Below, piece by piece: positions 15,204-20,413 of a stretch of 20,413 nucleotides of DNA. Under the pieces are notes generated by a model. The model was not told where the DNA came from, did not search any database, and was given only the letters and a program-made list of their open reading frames with translations. The DNA comes from Clostridium sp. (GTDB lineage: Bacteria > Bacillota > Clostridia > Clostridiales > Clostridiaceae). The translations under genes and the position numbers were made by a program. Location of the stretch: contig NZ_JAHAIF010000052.1 of NCBI RefSeq assembly GCF_018372875.1, positions 1 through 20,413 of the forward strand, written 5' to 3'. The first letter of the stretch is position 1. Every line of letters starts with the position of its first letter.

Positions 15204-15960
15204 CTTTATAAACCTTTTGGGAATCTTTTATAAGTTCATTTATACCAGCTAATTCTCTTGTAGTTAAGTCTCTCCAACTACCATTCTTTAAATTTCCTAA
15301 ATTAATATTCATTATTCTAACTCTTTCAAGTTTAACTACTTTATATCCAAAAACTTCGCACATTCTTCTTATTTGCCTGTTCATTCCCTCTGTTAATATT
15401 ATTCTAAATACCTTGCTTCCTTCTTTTTTAACAAAACATTTCTTAGTAACAGTACCTAGAATTCTAACCCCAGATGACATCTTCTTAATAAAATCATCAC
15501 TAATCGGCTTATTAACAGTTACCACATATTCCTTTTCATGATTATTACCTGCACGTAAAATTTTATTAACTATATCTCCATCATTAGTTAGTAAAATTAA
15601 CCCTTGAGAATCCTTATCCAATCTTCCTATAGGAAATATTCTTTTTTTATGTCCAACAAAATCAACAATATTTCCTTTTACTTTATGTTCAGTTGTACAA
15701 GTTATACCTACAGGTTTATTTAATGCTATATAAATAAGTTCCTCTTCCTTAGTTATATCTTTCCCATTTACCTTAACTATTTGCCCTTTTCCTACCTTCA
15801 TCCCCATAGTAGCCTTTACTCCATCTATTGTTACTTTTCCACTTTCTATAAGCTTGTCAGCTTCTCTTCTAGAGCAAATTCCAGTCTCACTTATGTATTT
15901 ATTTAATCTTATCTCTTCTTTTCTATCATTATGTACTATTACATTATTATTTCTGTTCAT
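15199..15960 (-). CDS. rluF: 23S rRNA pseudouridine synthase RluF-type
   Basis: A 253-residue RNA-modifying enzyme converting a uridine of 23S rRNA (U2604 in the E. coli enzyme; U2605 belongs to RluB) to pseudouridine. The S4 RNA-binding domain is at about 16-62 ([20 protein letters not shown]). The catalytic domain carries [10 protein letters not shown] with the nucleophile D115. [11 protein letters not shown] (81-91) and [10 protein letters not shown], together with the NIVDFV segment, favour RluF over RluB. The preferred ATG at 15960 has AAAGGA eight bases upstream; an in-frame ATG pair at 15981/15978 lies before that site. The gene overlaps the end of the sigma-I/RsgI fusion gene by 14 bases, so translation is probably coupled. 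Two hairpins follow the stop. Confidence 0.88.
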   Translation of the reverse strand: MNRNNNVIVHNDRKEEIRLNKYISETGICSRREADKLIESGKVTIDGVKATMGMKVGKGQIVKVNGKDITKEEELIYIALNKPVGITCTTEHKVKGNIVDFVGHKKRIFPIGRLDKDSQGLILLTNDGDIVNKILRAGNNHEKEYVVTVNKPISDDFIKKMSSGVRILGTVTKKCFVKKEGSKVFRIILTEGMNRQIRRMCEVFGYKVVKLERVRIMNINLGNLKNGSWRDLTTRELAGINELIKDSQKVYKE

Positions 15961-16978
15961 CCTTCGATTCCTTTTCATCATTTACCATATCTTTAATATT
16001 ATGTTCCTTACCTGAATTATTTACTAATACTCTTATTTTTTCTTCCTTAACATACCTTGCTGTATCTTCTAATAATCCATATTTTAAAGCTTCTCCACTT
16101 ACAGTAATTAATATACTTTTATTTGGTATCATTTCATTTTCCTTGGCATATCTTAAACATTCTTCTAAAGCTGTATCTATATTTTTATACTTTGGATTTA
16201 CAATATTTATAAGTTCTTTACCTTTTTGAGTTGGTGAATAAGTATATATTACTTTATTGAATCTATTAACTTCAAACTTTAACTGAGATGTTGTATCTAT
16301 AACAACAGTCCTTACCGTCTTAGTATACTGGTAAATTCCACCTGCTAAAATAAAAGTTAAAAATACAGCTCCTACACATATTTGTAACTTATAATTTCTA
16401 ATTCCTTTCTTCTCTTTCCCTCTATACTCTTGTCCTACTTTTAAATCCCCTTCCTTTTTTAACTTCAAGAACTCCCCTGCACTTGTAAATACAAATACAC
16501 TTCTTTTATTTACCTTAAGAACTATTCCCTTTTTTATATCATTATTTTTATTCTCTTTTGAAGATAATGCAGCACTCTTACTTCTCTCTTCTATTCGCAT
16601 ATAATCTTGTATGCACTTATAACTAGGGTTTGAAAGAATTATTACATATACTAATATATAATCTTGCCATATCTCTAAAAATGTTCTAGATACTCGCGTC
16701 CTCTTAGCTACCATTGCTACTGGTAACTCTCTTTTCTTTTGAACTTTCTCAAAAAGTTCATAGTCTTCATATATATAACTTGCTATATTCAAAATTAAAT
16801 TTCTATCTCTATATGTTGGAAATATATTAATCAAGTCTTTTACAAGTATTTTATATAAAAATAATTCCTTAAGCATAAATGATATTTGCTTTTCCCTTAT
16901 TCTTCTTGCTTCTTCACCAACTTCAATAATAGCTTGGGTACTTGAAAATATATATTTATTTCTATTAAACTCAGCCAT
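15947..16978 (-). CDS. Sigma-I C-terminal domain fused to RsgI anti-sigma-I membrane protein
   Basis: A 343-residue single-pass membrane protein. Residues 31-127 match the C-terminal domain of sigma factor SigI, including the helix-turn-helix stretch [19 protein letters not shown] (84-102) and [17 protein letters not shown] (111-127). The promoter-melting, core-binding N-terminal sigma domain is absent. A Lys/Ser-rich linker leads to an RsgI N-terminal domain (149-195: [20 protein letters not shown]), a membrane segment (198-216) and the extracellular RsgI middle domain (222-295: [18 protein letters not shown]). Where RsgI proteins usually read D-(I/M)-N-P-S, this one reads D228-T-T-S-Q, so the Asn-Pro self-cleavage site seems lost. 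No carbohydrate-binding module follows. The ATG at 16978 has AAAGGA eight bases upstream; a TTG at 17008 is in frame but unsupported. Co-transcribed with rluF. Confidence 0.8.
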   Translation of the reverse strand: MAEFNRNKYIFSSTQAIIEVGEEARRIREKQISFMLKELFLYKILVKDLINIFPTYRDRNLILNIASYIYEDYELFEKVQKKRELPVAMVAKRTRVSRTFLEIWQDYILVYVIILSNPSYKCIQDYMRIEERSKSAALSSKENKNNDIKKGIVLKVNKRSVFVFTSAGEFLKLKKEGDLKVGQEYRGKEKKGIRNYKLQICVGAVFLTFILAGGIYQYTKTVRTVVIDTTSQLKFEVNRFNKVIYTYSPTQKGKELINIVNPKYKNIDTALEECLRYAKENEMIPNKSILITVSGEALKYGLLEDTARYVKEEKIRVLVNNSGKEHNIKDMVNDEKESKDEQK

Positions 16979-17147
16979 ACTTATCATCCTTTCATGGTAA
17001 TACGACAACTTAAGTCACATTATCAAATTATACTACCTCACATATAATGTATTATACCATATAAAAACCTACACCTACTCTGTATATATCAAAGGTTTTG
17101 CAAATATATTTTACTGAACCCATATAATTTGAAAGTGAGGTTTATCT

Positions 17148-17318
17148 ATGAAAGGAAATGTTATTTACGTTGACTTTATCTATAGACGTAAGAAAGTAAG
17201 TTATATCAGATTCCTTATTACTACAAAATCTTTTTCCTTTGTTAGATACTTTAAATTTCTTTTTTTAACAGAACAAAGGATTTCTAATGTAAATATTAGA
17301 GTAAAAAATGTTCAATAA
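17148..17318 (+). CDS. Small basic protein of 56 residues, unknown
   Basis: An ATG at 17148 with GTGAGG seven bases upstream opens a 56-codon frame ending in TAA at 17316-17318. The product begins MKGNVIYVDFIYRRKK, is rich in Lys, Arg and Phe, and has no clear signal peptide or long membrane helix. A TATAAT (17123-17128) lies 20 bases before the start, with only a poor -35. The gene is divergent from the sigma-I/RsgI fusion and ends 41 bases before ispF. The good ribosome site and uninterrupted frame support translation; I do not recognise the family. Confidence 0.5.
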   Translation: MKGNVIYVDFIYRRKKVSYIRFLITTKSFSFVRYFKFLFLTEQRISNVNIRVKNVQ

Positions 17319-17327
17319 TGGTATAAT
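17319..17327 (+). promoter_or_regulatory. Extended -10 promoter for ispF
   Basis: TGG followed by a perfect TATAAT (17322-17327) forms an extended -10 element directly after the small-protein stop codon, 33 bases before the ispF start. No good -35 is seen at the usual distance, as is common for extended -10 promoters. Confidence 0.5.
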
Positions 17328-17359
17328 TCTTATATACATTTTTTACAGGAGATGATTAT

Positions 17360-17830
17360 ATGAGAATTGGACTTGGATATGATGTTCACAAATTAGTTAG
17401 TGACAGAAAACTTATTCTTGGTGGTGTTGAAATTCCATATGAGTATGGATTACTTGGCCATTCTGATGCTGATGTGTTATTGCACGCTATAATGGATTCT
17501 TTATTGGGAGCTTCCGCTTTAGGTGATATAGGAAAACACTTTCCTGATACTGATCCTAAATATAAGGGAATCTCAAGTATAGCTTTATTAAAAGAAGTAG
17601 GAAAGCTTTTGTATGAAAATGGTTACAAAATTTCCAACATAGATTCAACAATTATAGCACAAAAACCAAAAATGGCACCTCACATACCATTAATGAGAAA
17701 GAATATTGCTAATGCCTTAAACATAGACATTGATCAAATAAATGTAAAAGCTACAACTGAAGAAGGACTTGGATTTACAGGAGAGGGACTTGGGATATCT
17801 TCTCAAAGTATTTGCCTTCTTTATAAATAA
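17360..17830 (+). CDS. ispF: 2-C-methyl-D-erythritol 2,4-cyclodiphosphate synthase
   Basis: A 156-residue cytoplasmic enzyme of the MEP isoprenoid pathway that cyclises CDP-methylerythritol 2-phosphate to MEcPP, releasing CMP. Metal ligands D8 and H10 are in GYDVH and H42 in [20 protein letters not shown] (61-70) and [13 protein letters not shown] (131-143) are classic. It is full length and normally trimeric. The ATG at 17360 follows AGGAG by eight bases. It is a single-gene unit with its own extended -10 promoter and a strong terminator; ispD, often adjacent in other bacteria, is not here. Confidence 0.97.
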   Translation: MRIGLGYDVHKLVSDRKLILGGVEIPYEYGLLGHSDADVLLHAIMDSLLGASALGDIGKHFPDTDPKYKGISSIALLKEVGKLLYENGYKISNIDSTIIAQKPKMAPHIPLMRKNIANALNIDIDQINVKATTEEGLGFTGEGLGISSQSICLLYK

Positions 17831-17867
17831 TAAGAGAAATTGCATTTGCAATTTCTCTTAATCTTTA
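17831..17867 (+). terminator. Strong terminator between convergent ispF and nhaC
   Basis: Perfect 14-bp inverted repeat (arms 17831-17844 and 17847-17860) with a nominal 2-nt centre, so the real loop is larger. It starts directly at the ispF stop and is followed by ATCTTTATTTATT. The nhaC stop is 9 bases away on the other strand, so it probably serves both genes. Confidence 0.8.
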
Positions 17868-17868
17868 T

Positions 17869-19152
17869 TTATTCACTTCTTTTTCTCCAATAAAGGTAAA
17901 TTGATACCAAAGCACAAATACCCATTAAATATGGATAAACTGAATATTTTATTATTGCAAATGGTGATATCATAGCCAATCCTGAGGCTGAAATAAGTTG
18001 TGCCCCATAAGGGATCAACCCTTGAAATACACAAGAGAACATATCCATTATGCCAGCTACTCTTCTAGGCTCTAATTCAAACTCATCTGAAATATCTTTA
18101 GCTATTGGCCCAACAGTTACTATTGCAATAGTATTATTAGCTGTACAAATATCCACTAGGCTTACTAATGTAGCAATACCAAGTTCAGCTCCTCTTTTAC
18201 TTTTAAAGTTCTTCATACCTTTATTTAATATATATTCTATTCCACCATTATTTTTAATTAGCTCAATTGTTCCTGCTATTAATAAAGAGATTATTATAAG
18301 TTCGCTCATACCTTGGATTCCAGCTGAAATATTAGTGAACAATCCTATTATATCAAAGCTTCCATATAAAATTCCTATTGCCCCTGCAAACACAATTCCA
18401 CCTATTAAAATAAATATTACATTTATACCCATTAATGCAGATATTAACACAACTATGTATGGAAGTATCTTTATAAAACTATATTCATACTCTCCTAAAG
18501 TTTGTATAGATGTTCCTTTTGTAAGAATCATAAATATAATGGCAGTAACTATAGCTGCTGGTAATACTATTTTGAAGTTCATTTTAAACTTATCCTTCAT
18601 TTCACAACCCTGAGTTCTAGTTGCAGCAATTGTTGTATCTGATATCATAGATAAATTGTCCCCAAACATAGCTCCACTAACCACAGCCCCTACAACTATA
18701 GCAACAGCTATTCCTGTCTTATCTGATACTCCTACTGCTATTGGAACTAATGCCACTATTGTTCCCATGGATGTTCCTACTGATAATGCTATAAATGAAG
18801 CTATTATAAATACACCTGGTACAAGTATACTTGTAGGCAAAATTGAAAGTCCAAAATTTACTGTTGAATCAACAGCTCCCATAGCCTTAGCTACTTGTGC
18901 AAATGCTCCTGCTAATACAAATATAAGAATCATTAATATAACATTAGAATTTCCTGCTCCCTTACAAAAATCTTGAAGCTTGTCTTCAAATGTTCTCTTC
19001 TTATTCATTGATAAAGCAACTATGGCAGATATTAAAAATGGTACTATCACTGACACTGCATAAAAGTCTTTTGCTATAATCGATGTTCCTGCATAAACTA
19101 TTAAAAAAACTGCTAATGGCAATAATGCAGAAAATTTTCCTTTTGTTTTCAT
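17869..19152 (-). CDS. nhaC: Na+/H+ antiporter, NhaC family
   Basis: A 427-residue integral membrane transporter with about eleven hydrophobic segments. The conserved core reads SVGTSMGTIVALVPIAVGV followed by GAMFGDNLSMISDTTIAATRTQG, the pattern of the NhaC family (IT superfamily). It exchanges Na+ (or, in some relatives, malate and lactate) for protons, so the substrate assignment is by family only. A second, related repeat (ICTANNTIAIVTVGPIAKDI) appears in the C-terminal half. Length is slightly below that of Bacillus NhaC (about 450). The ATG at 19152 follows GAGGAG. The possible promoter is TATAAT at 19183-19188 (minus) with a poor -35. It lies downstream of tRNA-Lys, whose terminator separates them. 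Confidence 0.88.
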   Translation of the reverse strand: MKTKGKFSALLPLAVFLIVYAGTSIIAKDFYAVSVIVPFLISAIVALSMNKKRTFEDKLQDFCKGAGNSNVILMILIFVLAGAFAQVAKAMGAVDSTVNFGLSILPTSILVPGVFIIASFIALSVGTSMGTIVALVPIAVGVSDKTGIAVAIVVGAVVSGAMFGDNLSMISDTTIAATRTQGCEMKDKFKMNFKIVLPAAIVTAIIFMILTKGTSIQTLGEYEYSFIKILPYIVVLISALMGINVIFILIGGIVFAGAIGILYGSFDIIGLFTNISAGIQGMSELIIISLLIAGTIELIKNNGGIEYILNKGMKNFKSKRGAELGIATLVSLVDICTANNTIAIVTVGPIAKDISDEFELEPRRVAGIMDMFSCVFQGLIPYGAQLISASGLAMISPFAIIKYSVYPYLMGICALVSIYLYWRKRSE

Positions 19153-19192
19153 ATATTTCTCCTCTCAAATTAAGTCTCTTTTATTATACAAG

Positions 19193-19222
19193 AAAAAAAG
19201 GAACCTATAACTAGATTCCTTT
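19193..19222 (-). terminator. Intrinsic terminator of tRNA-Lys
   Basis: Eleven-bp stem with one G-U pair (arms 19212-19222 and 19197-19207), 4-nt loop, followed on the minus strand by a run of seven T. It begins 5 bases after the encoded CCA end. Confidence 0.85.
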
Positions 19223-19226
19223 CATT

Positions 19227-19302
19227 TGGTGCGCCATCAGGGATTCGAACCCGGGACACCCTGATTAAGAGTCAGGTGCTCTACCAACTGAGCTAATAGC
19301 GC
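19227..19302 (-). tRNA. tRNA-Lys (anticodon CUU)
   Basis: A 76-nt cloverleaf on the minus strand. The acceptor stem pairs GCGCTAT with ATGGCGC (one T-G pair); the D arm is AGCTCAGTTGGTAGAGC; the anticodon stem is CCTGA/TCAGG with loop CTCTTAA, giving anticodon CTT; the T arm is GGGTTCGAATCCC; and CCA is encoded. It reads the rarer AAG lysine codon in an AT-rich genome. Confidence 0.97.
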
Positions 19303-19314
19303 TTATTTACATAA

Positions 19315-19360
19315 AATATTATAGCATCTAACTTTTTTATGGTCAAGATGCTATAATATT
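19315..19360 (-). promoter_or_regulatory. tRNA-Lys promoter embedded in a 15-bp inverted repeat
   Basis: On the minus strand, TTGACC (19341-19346) and TATAAT (19318-19323), 17 bases apart, make a near-consensus promoter that would start transcription about 8-9 bases before the tRNA. The same bases lie in a perfect 15-bp inverted repeat (arms 19315-19329 and 19346-19360, 16-nt loop). The repeat is only a few bases past the stop of the upstream gene and could also act as its terminator, since TTTTATG follows on the minus strand and ATTTTTTTAT on the plus strand. Confidence 0.7.
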
Positions 19361-19366
19361 ATTTTT

Positions 19367-20041
19367 TTATATTACTTCTGACAAATTCTTTTGCAATATT
19401 TCTTTAAACTTCTCTGCACTCACTTCATTTTTTGTTGCTTCACTACATATCTTCTTCCACTCATTTACTGTTACACCAGTTTTACATATAAATGTATTTT
19501 CATCATTAGTTAACATAGTAGAATCTACAATAAAATCTCCAAGTTCCCCTGGATTTTTAAATATCTTTAAATATAAAAACTCTTTATTATCACCATACCA
19601 AGTTTTATTAAATTCTCTACTAAATTTAATCAATTCAGGTATAACTCTATCTTTTGGTAGATCCCACATTTTCGATACTTTTGTATAGTGACTTAACATT
19701 AACTGTGCTTCACTTTTTGATATTTTCCCTTTTGATAATCCATCCCTTATAATTTTATCAACAGGAATCGATGGGATATTAATTATTATTCTATCTTTAC
19801 CATATATCCATTTATAAAAAGCTTCTTGCAAGAAAGAATATTGAATATATCCAAGTAACACCTTTGCATCAGGGAAATATGCATAGATATTATCAATACC
19901 ATTATTTTTTGAAAATATTAAAGTATGAATATAAAGTGACTTTTCCTTTGGTGGATTATCCATAAACATATGGCCTCTTATAGTTTTATTTTCATGGATT
20001 AAATATTCCCAATACTTAAAGGAGTTATAGTTTTGTCTCAC
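19367..20041 (-). CDS. Protein of unknown function (224 residues)
   Basis: A cytoplasmic-looking protein without signal peptide or membrane helices. I do not recognise the family. Aromatic-rich segments mark the N-terminal half (FKYWEYLIHENKTIRGHMF; YIQYSFLQEAFYKWIYG), and the C-terminal third is more helical and charged, ending NEVSAEKFKEILQKNLSEVI. KMWDLPKDRVIPELIKFSREF lies in the middle. The start is GTG at 20041, eight bases after AAAGG; a second in-frame GTG at 20050 overlaps that site. A promoter with TTGATA and TATAAT (18-base spacer) lies upstream at 20073-20102. It is divergent from an HNH nuclease-like gene and upstream of tRNA-Lys. Reading is uninterrupted, and base composition is like its neighbours. 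Confidence 0.65.
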   Translation of the reverse strand: MRQNYNSFKYWEYLIHENKTIRGHMFMDNPPKEKSLYIHTLIFSKNNGIDNIYAYFPDAKVLLGYIQYSFLQEAFYKWIYGKDRIIINIPSIPVDKIIRDGLSKGKISKSEAQLMLSHYTKVSKMWDLPKDRVIPELIKFSREFNKTWYGDNKEFLYLKIFKNPGELGDFIVDSTMLTNDENTFICKTGVTVNEWKKICSEATKNEVSAEKFKEILQKNLSEVI

Positions 20042-20072
20042 TCTTATCACCTTTCTTTCCTTTATATAATAT

Positions 20073-20102
20073 ATTATATAGTAAGATATACCTCTTTATC
20101 AA
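20073..20102 (-). promoter_or_regulatory. Promoter of the unknown 224-residue protein gene
   Basis: Minus-strand -35 TTGATA (20097-20102) and -10 TATAAT (20073-20078) with an 18-base spacer, about 32 bases before the GTG start. Confidence 0.5.
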
Positions 20103-20111
20103 TACCATACT

Positions 20112-20125
20112 ACGTGTTTACACGT
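20112..20125. promoter_or_regulatory. 14-bp palindrome ACGTGT-TT-ACACGT, possible operator
   Basis: Perfect 6-bp arms around TT, placed 9 bases upstream of the -35 box of the unknown gene and about 70 bases upstream of the HNH gene promoter. Its GC content stands out in very AT-rich surroundings. A repressor or activator site is inference only. Confidence 0.35.
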
Positions 20126-20197
20126 TATTATAAAATATGTATTTGAATTACTATTCATACTGTTATTTAATAATTTTTATTGAAATTTTTTACAAAA

Positions 20198-20226
20198 TTG
20201 AAGTTGTTTTTAATTTATTATATAAT
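20198..20226 (+). promoter_or_regulatory. Promoter of the HNH nuclease-like gene
   Basis: A -35 TTGAAG (20198-20203) and a perfect -10 TATAAT (20221-20226) are 17 bases apart, 29 bases before the TTG start and just ahead of the AAGGAGG ribosome site (20243-20248). Confidence 0.6.
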
Positions 20227-20255
20227 AAGTACATATTTAATAAGGAGGTATGTTA

Positions 20256-20413
20256 TTGTTCTTTTGTGAAATATGTAATAAGCCAGCTGATATACACCAT
20301 ATAGTTCATAGAAGTGAAGGCGGTTTAGATATAGAAATTAACTATAAATACCTTTGTAACGAACACCATCGTGGTAAAAGCGGACCCCATCACTCTATTG
20401 AAATAGATTTAAA
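20256..20413 (+). CDS. HNH nuclease-like zinc protein (partial at window end)
   Basis: The first 52 codons of a frame running off the window. The N-terminus reads FFCEICNKPADIHHIVHRSEGG, followed by N29 and LCNEHH. This gives C4, C7, C34 and H37 as zinc ligands and the catalytic-type pair H14-H15, with N29 and H38, which fits the HNH (CxxC, HH, N, CxxH) pattern. The start is TTG at 20256, seven bases after AAGGAGG; the in-frame ATG at 20250 is only one base from that site. Small HNH proteins can be nucleases of defence systems, mobile elements or repair, and the missing C-terminal part prevents a choice. Confidence 0.75.
   Translation, partial: MFFCEICNKPADIHHIVHRSEGGLDIEINYKYLCNEHHRGKSGPHHSIEIDL

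Noticed and set aside
16190..16200. Asn261-Pro262 of the RsgI-like protein as the self-cleavage site
   Set aside because: It lies about 30 residues after the position where the Asn-Pro motif normally precedes the V-N-R-F segment; kept only as an alternative.
17009..17147. Sigma-I-dependent promoter upstream of the SigI-C/RsgI fusion
   Set aside because: Only TATAAT-like elements (minus strand, 17028-17033 and 17051-17056) are visible; I saw no convincing sigma-I type -35/-10 pair.
18050..18976. Long plus-strand open frames opposite nhaC
   Set aside because: They are antisense to a clearly conserved transporter, have no ribosome binding sites, and show the biased composition expected from reading a membrane-protein gene backwards.
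1..20413. CRISPR array, insertion sequence or prophage
   Set aside because: No regularly spaced direct repeats, transposase or integrase, or structural phage genes were seen.

Overview
The window looks chromosomal, from a low-GC Gram-positive bacterium of the Clostridium (sensu stricto) type. The DNA is strongly AT-rich, ribosome binding sites are strong AGGAGG/AAAGGA types, and several genes start with GTG or TTG. The gene families (IspF of the MEP pathway, an NhaC-type antiporter, the sigma-I/RsgI system, NodB deacetylases) fit that group. No insertion sequence, prophage block or CRISPR array was seen. Most genes are on the minus strand.

Layout, left to right. A strong hairpin terminator (22-65) closes a gene to the left of the window. 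Then, on the minus strand: a small P-loop ATPase, a Cof-type HAD phosphatase, a membrane-anchored SGNH-fold protein that appears to have lost its catalytic Ser, Asp and His, and a giant cyclic beta-1,2-glucan synthase of about 2,792 residues (GT84, membrane segments, GH189-type middle domain, GH94 domain). Next is a minus-strand operon (secreted DUF4163/DUF3298 protein, aldehyde dehydrogenase, ROK sugar kinase) ending in its own terminator. Divergent from it is a plus-strand membrane-anchored polysaccharide deacetylase. The divergent promoter region and the first codons of the DUF3298 gene carry a dense cluster of DnaA-box-like 9-mers.

After a convergent terminator pair comes a minus-strand pair: a membrane protein in which the C-terminal domain of sigma-I is joined to the anti-sigma-I factor RsgI, overlapping rluF (23S rRNA pseudouridine synthase). 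Divergent from these are an unlisted 56-residue small protein gene and ispF. A near-perfect hairpin separates ispF from a convergent nhaC. Upstream of nhaC are tRNA-Lys(CUU), whose promoter lies inside a 15-bp inverted repeat, and an unrecognised 224-residue protein gene. The window ends inside a plus-strand HNH nuclease-like gene.

How the genes may work together. Several products act on or sense the cell envelope: the glucan synthase, the SGNH-like protein, the deacetylase, the secreted DUF3298 protein and the sigma-I/RsgI fusion. They sit in separate transcription units, so a shared role is inference. The most unusual items are the sigma-I C-domain/RsgI fusion lacking the expected Asn-Pro self-cleavage site, the DnaA-box cluster, and the apparently non-catalytic SGNH protein next to the glucan synthase.
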